Assembly (NCBI GenBank): GCA_027627225.1 | Contig: CM051028.1 | Coordinates: 18,681,701-18,745,700 of the forward strand | Source: Congeria kusceri | Lineage: Eukaryota > Mollusca > Bivalvia > Myida > Dreissenidae | DNA: 64,000 nt | Reading direction: 5' to 3' | Shown: positions 11,759-23,700 of the stretch, one piece after another | How the letters are laid out: every line of letters starts with the position of its first letter | Numbering within the stretch: position 1 is the stretch's first letter | Notes under the pieces: model-generated | Seen by the model: only the letters and a program-made list of their open reading frames with translations | Told to the model about the DNA's origin: nothing | The model's database searches: none | Made by a program: the position numbers and the translations under genes

Positions 11759-14700
11759 ATGGGGAACAAGGCATCGATGCAATTACAGCAAGAAGAAATA
11801 ACGGACATTCAGACAGAAACAGGATGTAAGATTTTTTTTTTTTAATAATTAATTGTAAAAAAAATATTTGATCAATGACGACTTTAATTTTCAATCATGT
11901 ACATCTGGTGGTCATTGAAAATTTTGCCGATCACTGAAACCTTCAACTTTTTTTTAAGGGACTTGTTTGCAGATTTTTGCATTTTAAAGTATGCCATTAA
12001 ATGTCTACATATTTAAGCATCGGAACTATAAAGCTCAAGTATTATAACAAGAAAAGTAATAAGTAAAAAAAAAGGAAAGACAAAATTGGTCCCACCTAGG
12101 TTCGAACTTGGGACCTCCGGATTAAAAGGCTGTCGCCTTAACCACTGCCAGTTTGTCAATCTGTGAACAGGTCCTTTAAGGCTTTTTATTTTGCGTTGTT
12201 TGGTCCATTTGTCCTGGGTTTATTCGCCCTGTATTGCATTGTTGTGATGTGTTTTTCAAAAATTCCAAAAATTCTTGCACGTTTCCACAACTTAATAATT
12301 ACCCCAAAATTTAAAAAGCATCATGTAACAATGCAAAGTGGTTTCGGATTCTACTTTCAAAGTTGTCTGAAATTATTGACAGGCCTTTTTCTGACCTTTT
12401 TGGGAAAAAGTATTATGGTTGAATTGGGTAATTCACGACGTAAAATTTTCAAAATTAGGAAAAATTTGTATTGCTAAATTGTAAGTATGATGAAGAAATT
12501 TACAGTTTTAAATCAATAAATAAGAATTTAACAGCACTAATAATTTTAATTTAACTCTAAATTGTGATGAATACCTAAGCAAGTGCAGAGTTCTCGCTAG
12601 GATTTCAAAACATGGAGTCCAGGACTCCTTCCTATGAAAAGTTAGCGTCCCTGTATCTAATCGTAAAAAAAGACCCCTACCCCACCCACTTAAAAAACAA
12701 CTACAGCAACAATACTTTGTGTCAAAAATCTTATTTAAACAAACTGTTTATTAACAACCTGCAATTAAACAATTAAATAGGACTTTATTCATTAAAAAGG
12801 AACAGCAACATTTTTTTTAAATAGGAACAAAAAGAAAAGGACGACGACATTCATTTACTTTCACTTTCGACAAGTACTATAAACTGTCGCTAACTTTCAT
12901 TCAAATGTTGCCTCAGCCAAAGTATTTGCATATAATCCGTGTACAGTGATGATTTTTAATAGCTATTTTATTAATAAACACCAGTAGTTGTAGTTTTTTA
13001 ACAAAAGACGCACACTTCACGCGATAGGTGTACGCAAATTGTCAAGTTACACAGATTCCTCTTAATTCTTATAATTTGTATTCTGTTCATTTCGAATAAA
13101 CAAAAATTATATTGCCTTCTTAAAATTTGTAGCAATTTATTGAAAACGCGGGTGTTAATAACACATACATAACATAGCGCATACCTAACGGGAAAGTGTT
13201 ACAAATCACTTACGCCTTTACTAATTCAAATTAGATTGAGGGCGTGATAAACTTTCTATCGACGACACTCGTTTGCATACACGTTCTTATTGGCTGACTG
13301 GTTAGCTGTAGTTAAGCTTACTCCGCCTGCATCTTGATTTTATCGATAATTGACACACTGGTGCAGAAGGGGAATGTGTTTATTGCCGAGTAGGCGTTCT
13401 TTGTCTTGGGAAAATATGCGTACGCCAGAGAAAAGGGTTGCGTCCTAGAATCTAACACCGAGATTTATGGTGTCATTTTCATAAAAGTTGGCGTCGAATT
13501 ACGCGTTACCGAGAACTCGGCCAAGATATGCAACCAAGAGTTTGTAATCATATGCATGTCTTACGTTTTATAAGTATGTGTATAATTCTAAAAAAGCATC
13601 ACCAAATCTGACCAACTTTGCCAAAATAAAATTGTGGGATCTACTGTTTACATGATTTAGTTTTAATGATGTGTTAATAATAGGTCACGGAAATATGTGA
13701 TAACTTGAAAAAACATCTTTACCTCCTTATATTTAAATCCTTCCTTTAACTGACACATCCACTTGTGTAAATAACAAAAATATTTGCCCATAATTCATGT
13801 TAAATTTCATCATGATAGAGGACAAACAAATAGTTTTTCTTTGTGTTACCCATTTCATTACACAGCTATTAGAGTATTCTCTCCTGGTAAACAATGTCAA
13901 CGATAAAATTAGAGGATACTACTGTGCACTGTAATAATGTATTTTCTTGATTTTTCTGTTCGGGGTATTTAAAATTCTCAGTTTTGCTCAGAATAGAACA
14001 TTCTTATTTCAGTCAATGTGTCTTGATTTGTTGAGTTACTTGATATACATGTGCAAATTAAATTTAAGGAAGTATTTGGAAAACTGTTGAACAAAAATGA
14101 CTCGTGTTCATATTTACCTGTTGACACATAAAACCCTCTGGTAACATACAACATTTCATGATCGCTGTACTCCTTTGACAGTCTGTTTTCCTTTTTTCAG
14201 TTTCATGCAATCAGATTGTTCGGCTTTACAGCAGATTTACCAGACTTGATAAGAACAACAGGGGTGTCCTGACGTATGTATACTATACTTGTCACTATTT
14301 TTTTTACACATATTCAGGGATCCTCAGAGCAAAATATTTTCATAAGTCCAGTGTACTTACATGCAACAACATCATATGACATTGATTTAATTTAATAACT
14401 ACAAATGTCTGTTGAAATCCTAATAATTTTGGGTATTTATAGGGGGTTGATAAAGTAAATGTATTAAAACGAAATGGGCATTTTCTTATTTGAAATTACA
14501 TTTTGACATTTGAATTATGACTGGACATTTTTGTAGACATATTTCCTTTAAATAACTAAATCATGAATATTTAAAATGAAATTTGAATAACTTAAATTAC
14601 TCAATAAATTAATCAAATACAATATTTGTTTGTGTTTCAAATTTTTGAAAGAATTGATGCTAGTCCTTTAAAATATAAAGGTTCTTGGGTTATTAATCCC

Positions 14701-17700
14701 CCACCACGAAGCGGGAGGGGGGTTATAGGAATGCCCTTCGTCCGTCCGTCTGACTGTCCGTAACATTTTTGTGTCCGCTCCATATCTCCTATACCCTTTG
14801 AAGGATTTTCATGAAACTTGGCTCAAATGTTTAGGTCATTGAGACGATGTGCAGAAGGCATGAGTCAGTCACGCCGGGTAAAGGTCAAGGTCACACTTGA
14901 AGGTCAAATATTCGAGCCTCCATTTCGTGTCCGCTCCAGATCTCCAATGCCTTTTGATGGATTTTCATGAAACTTGGCTCAGGTCATTGAGACGATGTGC
15001 AGAAGGCATGGGCCTTTCACGCCAGCTCAAGGTTTGAGCCTCCATTTTCGTGTCCGTTTTTCGTGTCCGCTCCATATCCCCTATACCCTTTGAAGGATTT
15101 TAATGCAACAATGTTTTGCTTGTTGAGACCATGTGCAGAAAGCATAAGCCAGTCATGCCAACCCAAGGTCAAGGTCACACTTGAGGTTCAATGTTTGAGT
15201 CTGTACTTTCATGTCCGTTCTGTATCTCCTGTGCCTTGCCTCAAATGTTTAGCACATTGAGGCAATGTGCAGAAGGCATGAGGCAGTCTCGCCACCGCAA
15301 GGTCAAGGTCGTACTTGAAGATCAAATGTTTGAGCCTTCATTTTTGTGTCTGCTCCATAACTTCTATGTCCTTTGAAGGATTTTCATAAACAGGGCTTTC
15401 CTTTGACCTGAGCTCCCGGGTTTTGACGCGTGGAAATTTCAAAATATACTTGTTTGACTCACGAGGTAATTACTTCATGCGTCATATTTGACCCGGGGCA
15501 ATTTCCGGACTTAAGTCATACAGTATAACTTGCAGGGTTGGTATGAATCACCCACCCCCAGGTTTTCCCGGCGGGTTTTGCCGGGTTTTCCTGCCCCGGT
15601 CAATATTCTGAAAGTGGGTAATACTGGGCAGTACTGGGCAATATGAATTTTTCTTCAGTTAAGATGCACAATAATGGGCGTTTACTCAAACGTTTTTGAG
15701 CTGTCAAACAGCTGACATTGTTATATTTTTCGGATCAAAGGGATAAGAAAATAAGTTGTATGATACTGTAAACGATAACGTATATGTGTATGTGGTGATT
15801 TTTGTTAATTTTCCTGTATATATTGTGGATTTACAGTGTTCATTTTGGGCCGCGCCTTTGCAGGATTCCTGCTGAAGAAAAATAAATGGGCGCAACAAAA
15901 ATAATGTCCGTGCACCATTTGGGGGCATGACAAATATAACAGGCGCATAGAAAATTTCGTCTGCAGGCGATTTTTTTCAAATGAAAATCATCGTCAATTG
16001 TATTTCAAATTGTAAACATCGCACAGCCTGATTGTTAGTGGAAATTAACCGTGGCCATCACAAATTGATAACAGTGCTGTCTGAAATTTACTTGCGGTTT
16101 AAATTGATTTTAATAAGAAAAACAAGATGTCAAAGCGGAAAGCAGATACCAGGGCATAGCCGTGAAGGCGACGTGGGCGATAACTTCGCCCTGGAGCTAT
16201 TGACATCGCCCATAAATTTCATCAAGGAGAAGTCCACTTCGCCGTCTGTTTTAAACTTCGCATAGTAATAATTATCAATCAAACACCAGTCATAAAAGCT
16301 TTGAAGTCAACTTCCATAAAAAAGAGAACTTAATCAAAGTAAATTTCAAAAACGCACATAATTACCTAATACGCAAAACACATATCAATCCATACAAGAT
16401 GTAAATATTCATGTTAATATTCAATAATTTCCCTTGTAATACAGTTTCCATTTTAATTCAAAGACGTTTATTTCATCACCCCATTTAAATATCCATTTTA
16501 TTCCATGCAGTAAAGAAACTGTCTGATTTTGTTCACACCCTTGACATTTCCTCTGGAATGCTAATTCATTATTGACAGTGCTTGCATGGTTCAGGTATAG
16601 TGGTATTGATTGATGCTTTTCTCACTGACAATGTGCTAATTGTGTTACACTCTTAGTTCTACAAACTGCTAGACAATGGCCCCATCTGGGCAGTCACATC
16701 AAAGACTTTTTGAAGTCAAACAGACACCTTTGCTATTAGCTGTTGCTAATGGTTTGCAGATTTGACAGCCCAATCTAATTGATTACGTCACGCTGTCACT
16801 CTTCTTAGATTTAACATGTGTGGTGTTTTTAACCGATTTTATTGTTTGAAATTAGATAAATAATTGCAAGGTAATTTTAACGCAGTGTTTTATTAAAAAT
16901 GATTTAATAACAAACAAAATATAATTAATATATAATTAATTTTTAATAATAAAAAAAATGTTTATGATGCACTGTGAACGTTTCGATAAAAAAAATATGT
17001 TTAAATTTAAACTTTTATTGATGTGTGCATTGCTAGAATGGAAACTTGGAAACAAACTTGGAAACTAGAATAATGTAAAACAACTTGAAAATATCTTGTT
17101 ATTAATTTATGGAGAATTTGATGATGATAATGACCTGATGATAATGTTGGACTTAGTACTGTCTGATGATGGTAATAACAAGCAAAATTATGGTTAAGCG
17201 CTTTTTGGAAAACACTTCTCCTTGAAGTGGCCTCTCTTCTCCCTAAACTGAACTGAAGGAGAAGTGACTTCCCCCTACAATGTGTCCCTAGGCTGAGCCC
17301 TGGATACAGTGAGCATCAAGGGAAAAACTCTTGAATTTTCCACCAAAATTCCTAGGCAGAATGAGAACATCGTTAAAATGAGGGCGAGAAAACATTTGTT
17401 GATTCGGCCATACCCGTACTTCATATGCAAGTTAAGTTGAAAATCGTCCAAAAACGTTGACGTTCACAAATCTCAGAAAGGTTGGTTAGAGAAATTGTTG
17501 TGGTTATTGTATAATGAAAGGAGTAATTTGATGTATTTTGACATTTGTAAAAACATAATAAAAGTAACATGAAAAATAATTATGGTTAAAATTTGTAGCC
17601 CCCGAGAAAATCCTTCAATGGCGCACTGACTTTGTGGCTGATGCGCCATTGGCCCGCCTGCAACTCACACCAGAATGAACTCTGGATTTATTTGTTTGTA

Positions 17701-20700
17701 ATTACATTTTAACGTAATATTTACTTAAATATAGTGCAGTGATAGTTTCAAAGATTTTAATGGTAGTAATCTAACTAACCATTCAGCGTGGATCTAATTT
17801 GTATGATTCAAATCGCACTATTATGATGCTAGTTATATGCATATATAGACTGAATAAGAACTTGAATCACACCTGGACAAATATAATTCATACTAGGTTG
17901 TCAACTTGTATACAAGTTTGATAATTAAATGTGCTTATAAATATTTATCAGATTCATGGCATACCATGTCTTATGCAATAAATGGTTGCTGAATTTGATT
18001 TTGGTAACATCTAAATGCAATTAGTTATAAATTACAGAAATGTAAAACCAAAGCAACAGGGTCCCCCTGTAAACATATCAAACACAATGAGGCAGAGTTA
18101 CAACAAAGGGTCCACCTGTAAACATATCAATCACAATGAAGAAGAGTTACAACAAAGGGTCCCCCTGTAAACATATCAAACACAATGAGGAAGAGTTACA
18201 ACAAAGGGTCCACCTGTAAACATATCAATCACAATGAAGAAGAGTTACAACAAAGGGTCCCCCTGTAAACATATCAAACACAATGAAGGCGAGTTACAAC
18301 AAAAGTGTCCCCCTGTAAACATATCAAACACAATGAAGAAGAGTTACAACAAAGGGTCCACCTGTAAACATATCAAACACAATGAAGAAGAGTTACAACA
18401 AAGGGTCCCCCTGTAAACATATCAAACACAATGAGGAAGAGTTACAACAATGAGTCCACCTGTAAACATATCAAACACAATGAAGAAGAGTTACAACAAA
18501 GGGTCCACCTGTAAACATATCAAACACAATGATAATTAATGCTGCCCTTTCATAAACATACAAGTAATTTCACGATTTACACCCACAATTCACATTTCCT
18601 ATTTATATACAAGTGTGTCACTTTAGGTTCGGGAATTTTGTCATTCCCATTTGGCTATTTTGGGGATTGGGAATGGGTCCTTTATCAAACCCTGAAAAAT
18701 CACTGAATTAGCTCCAGATAACCCACTCAAAGAATATGCAAAAGGGTACCTGTAGTCCCTTACCTCTTGTCAAAGAGTCAGCACTTTATCCCTGACCATA
18801 TTGGAGAATCTTAAAGGATATTTTCAGAGCTTTAAATAGGAGTGAGCTTGAAAGGTTATTTTAATCCCATGATATTAAGTGTGTGAAGTATATAAATGTG
18901 CATGTAAATAAATACGTACTAGTAGTGTTTAATTAGATACATTAAGAAAATTGATTGCAGAGCGAAAATGATTGTTTTTTCAATGTTGACCAGTACCAGT
19001 ACCCCCAGTTTAATTTTCTTTATGGCACCTATACACCCTACTTACTATTTCTAAAGGGTATTTGCAATAGTTTGAAGGGTGTTTACGCAAATACCTCTCT
19101 TATCTGGAGCTCTGAGTGATGTGCAAAATCCAATGTTGGGTTATATTTTGATTATTTTTAATTAATCTGTTGATCTGTAATCATCAATAATCATGAACAC
19201 AATATTTACGTGTTTTATTGTCATTTGTAATTTTAACCATAATAAAATGTTAAATAAAATGGTAAACACACTCTAGTTGATTAGTTATTATGTTAACTAT
19301 ATACGCCCTTGCCTAAAATTACCCTAGTGTGTGTCTACAAGGCATATAATGTGGAACAGCGAAGTATGCCCAGCTGATATATTCAATGGGAAATACCCGC
19401 AATATATTGAATTTAGTGATGTGTAACCATTTGTCCATATTCCCAAGATGTCTTGAGAATATCCCTGACGTGATCCAAAACTGCCGTAAATGATTGGGAA
19501 ATGACCGAAAAGGTAATGTCACTTGAGCGTGCAAACAAGAACGAAATCCATGTTTTTCGTGCAAAAAATGTGTTTAGTTGAACAGGGGAAGGATTTATCT
19601 TTCTTTTGGTGTATATACATTTACTATAACGATATATATGAAAAAGTAACAAACACAAATCTCGTAAGTGATCTGGAATACCCCGAAAACTGTAGTCCAT
19701 TTACAATACCTGGAAGCCATTTGGGGTAAGTTGCACAATCTTTGGAAACATTTCCCTACATCGTTTTTTGTATTGTATAACGCGCACCAAGTTTTTAAAA
19801 CTGATTTTGGGGGCAAAAAAGTGTGCGTAATATATGACGTTTAATGGTATACTGTTATGGTAATGGAGCTTATATTATTGTCCACATTTGATGTAGATGA
19901 TTTATGGGTAATATAGAGATGGGACGATGTGAATTTTAAACACTTCATTCCACATGTGCACATTACGTTTTGAATTTGTGTCGAATGAACTAAAAAAAAA
20001 CATTGCAGAAAACCAAATGATAAAAAAGTGGGTGTGTATTACGCCCAATAGTCTGCCTTTATGCTAAAGGGAATTCAGTTAATCTGCAAAATTCTGCTGG
20101 GGCTGTACAAATGGTTAATGTTTGAGCTTGATAAAAGCTACACTGTTGATCATCTTTGCGAAGATTAAAATGCAGTTGTGTAGTGTAACGTCTTTGACAT
20201 AAGAAACCATCGTTTTGTTGAAAAACGTTATTAAGAAGATTATGTGTGTACAAATTCTTTGTGTTGATTGCGAGTGACATTTTTATAGTTACACATATCA
20301 GAGCTTAGTTGTAACGTTATGCAAACTAACATTGTGGTTGCTTTTGAAAGGAAAGAGCTACATTGTGCAAATATTTGGTTGCTTTTTGAATGAAGAACCT
20401 GAGGTATTTAAATTGAACCATATTACTTTCTTAATTTGAACCTTTTATATATTCTGAAATTTGCATCAGTTTTCAGAGTGGCAAAAAAAGTGAAAAATTA
20501 GAGAAGTATATTTTATGTTGTCTTTAAATTCCTTTATCTATGGCCAGTATGTATGGAACAGCTCATGCAAAATGAATATATTTCCCAATTAGCTGAGTTT
20601 GAGCATAAACAATCAAAAGCACCCCCATCAGTAATACATGCGAACTCCGAATGACAGCACAGTTGCAAGTCAGATATTTTTGTTTCACTTGAGCTACACT

Positions 20701-23700
20701 ATAAATAATTTCTTTGCAATAACATACTTTGGGATAATTCATTACGCACATTGATGTATTTCAGCCGTGAGGATTTCTTGTCAATATGCACATTGATGTA
20801 TTTCAGCCGTGAGGATTTCTTGTCAATATGCACATTGATGTATTTCAGCCGTGAGGATTTCTTGTCAATATGCACATTGATGTATTTCAGCCGTGAGGAT
20901 TTCTTGTCAGTATGCACATTGATGTATTTCAGCCGTGAGGATTTCTTGTCAATATGCACATTGATGTATTTTAGCCGTGAGGATTTCTTGTCAGTATGCA
21001 CATTGATGTATTTCAGCCGTGAGGATTTCTTGTCAGTATGCACATTGATGTATTTCAGCCGTGAGGATTTCTTGTCATTATGCACATTGATGTATTTCAG
21101 CCGTGAGGATTTCTTGTCAGTATGCACATTGATGTATTTCAGCCGTGAGGATTTCTTGTCAATATGCACATTGATGTATTTCAGCCGTGAGGATTTCTTG
21201 TCAATATGCACATTGATGTATTTCAGCCGTGAGGATTTCTTGTCAATATGCACATTGATGTATTTCAGCCGTGAGAATTTCTTGTCAATATGCACATTGA
21301 TGTATTTCAGCCGTGAGGATTTCTTGTCAATATGCACATTGATGTATTTTAGCCGTGAGGATTTGTTGTCAGTATGCACATTGATGTATTTCAGCCGTGA
21401 GGATTTCTTGTCAGTATCCACATTGATGTATTTCAGCCGTGAGGATTTCTTGTCAATATGCACATTGATGTATTTCAGCCGTGAGGATTTCTTGTCAATA
21501 TGCACATTGATGTATTTTAGCCGTGAGGATTTCTTGTCAGTATGCACATTGATGTATTTCAGCCGTGAGGATTTCTTGTCAGTATGCACATTGATGTATT
21601 TTAGCCGTGAGGATTTCTTGTCAGTATGCACATTGATGTATTTCAGCCGTGAGGATTTCTTGTCAATATGCACATTGATGTATTTCAGTCGTGACGGTGA
21701 GGATTTCTTGTCAATATGCACATTGATCAATGATGTATTTCAGCCGTGAGGATTTCTTGTCAATATGCACATTGATGTATTTCAGCTATGAGGATTTCTT
21801 ATAAATATGCACATTGATGTATTTCAGCCATGAGGATTTCTTATAAATATGCACATTGATGTATTTCAGCCATGAGGATTTCTTATAAATATGCACATTG
21901 ATCAATGATGTATTTCAGCCGTGAGGATTTCTTGTCAATATGCACATTGATGTATTCAGCCGTGAGGATTTCTTGTCAGTATGCACATTGATGTATTTCA
22001 GTAGTGAGAATTTCTTGTCAATATGCACATTGATGTATTTCAGCCGTGGGGATTTCTTGTCAATATGCACATTGATGTATTTCAGCCGTGAGGATTTCCT
22101 GCGTATTCCCGAGCTGGCCATCAATCCTCTGGGTGACAGGATCGTCCATTCTTTCTTCCTTGAGAGGTACATGTCTGAGAATAGTTGATTCTTTCAATGT
22201 AAGATTGTATTTAATATCATGAATTTTCATTGATAACAAATTAAAATATCTGAGGTGTGTCGTGGGAAACCCGGGCTTAATGCATCTGCGTATAGTAATA
22301 GTGTGACAGAAGTGAGAAAATGGGGCTTAATTAATGTGCATAAAGCGTCATCCCGGATAAGCCTGTGCAGTCCGCACAGGCTAATCCAGGACGACACTTT
22401 CCGATCTTATTATATTTTTTGTTTCAAGGAAGTGTCTTCTAAAGATAAACACTGAATGCGGAAAGTGTTGTCCAGGATTAGCCTGTGCGGACTGCACATA
22501 CTAATCCGGGATGACGCTTTATGCACATGAGTTAAGCCCGATTTTCTCACCACTACCAGTAAGAACAGTTGAATAAAAAATAACATATATTCCTTACGGT
22601 CAAACTCAATATTATCCATCAATAAAGATAATACTGGGTATGTGTCTTGTTAATCTAAAATCTTCATTTTCCAGCCAGATGGAGACAGTGAATTTCAAGC
22701 AGTTCATGAGCGTTCTCGCTCGATTCCGACCCACGAAGGTGAACGAAAACAAGAACAAGCTGAACACGAGAGAGGAGAAACTCAAATGTACGGATTTCTT
22801 TATTGATACAGGATTTTTTATCAAAGTTTTAAGAATGCTTTGGTGCTTTTCAGATTTGTGTGTGTGTGTCATGAAATCTTTGATCATCATGAAACTATAG
22901 CAAGAACAAATTGACTTGTGACCTTCATTACCATGATTTAGTACTTGACTTATATCCTCTCTTTATTCCCTGTTTAAGTGTTGGCTGCTCATATAAACCT
23001 ATACAAAATGTATGTGTTTCCATTACATACACTTAATTTGTTTCAGATTTTTTAAATCAGATAATTGTCTATAGAAGTAGAAAAACGTGTAAAATGCCTT
23101 TGTTTTGATACATATTGTGGTGGGACATCTATAAACTTGAATTTAAACACTTAACATTTCAGTCGCATTCAAGATGTATGACTTGGACGGTGATGAGAAG
23201 ATTTCTCGAGACGAGCTGTTGGCTGTACTTCACATGATGGTTGGAGACAACATATCTGAGGAGCAGGTAATTTTTTGTGTGGAAAATGGGACAAAAATAT
23301 TTGAGGGGCGTCATGGGAAAACCGGACTTAATGCATGTGCGTTAAGTGTCGTCCCGGATTATCCTGTGCAGTCCATACAGGCTAATCCGGGATGGCACTT
23401 TCCGCTTTTATGGCATTTTCTGTTTCAAGGAAGTCTCTTCTAAACATAAATTCACTGTAGGCGGAAAGTGCCGTCCTGGATTAGCCTGCATTAAATCCGG
23501 TTTTTTCACGACGCGCCACATTTTGAGTCAAAGTTAGGTTGAAAGTATGTGTTGAGGATATATTGATTTATATGATAGTGAAATGTTTCAAAATCAATAC
23601 AGAGATTTTTTAACATTTCATGATTACTTGTCCAGAGAAATAGTATTTACCAGGTAAGATACCAGGTAAGATAATGTGCCAGATATGTGTGTTCCTAGCT

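Noticed and set aside
12163..12477. 104-codon hydrophobic frame in CHP1 intron 1
   Set aside because: It starts inside the tRNA-like TIR element end and has no family motif; chance frame in AT-rich DNA.
18234..18416. 60-codon frame in the 49-bp minisatellite
   Set aside because: A repeat artefact within an intron.
20699..21749. Open frames of 343 codons (-) and 332 codons (+) across the 42-bp array
   Set aside because: They exist because 42 is a multiple of three and the unit has no stop in those frames. Both strands are open at once, and the composition simply repeats the unit.
20746..22085. CRISPR array
   Set aside because: The 42-bp, 40-bp and 49-bp arrays have no unique spacers and sit in eukaryotic introns.
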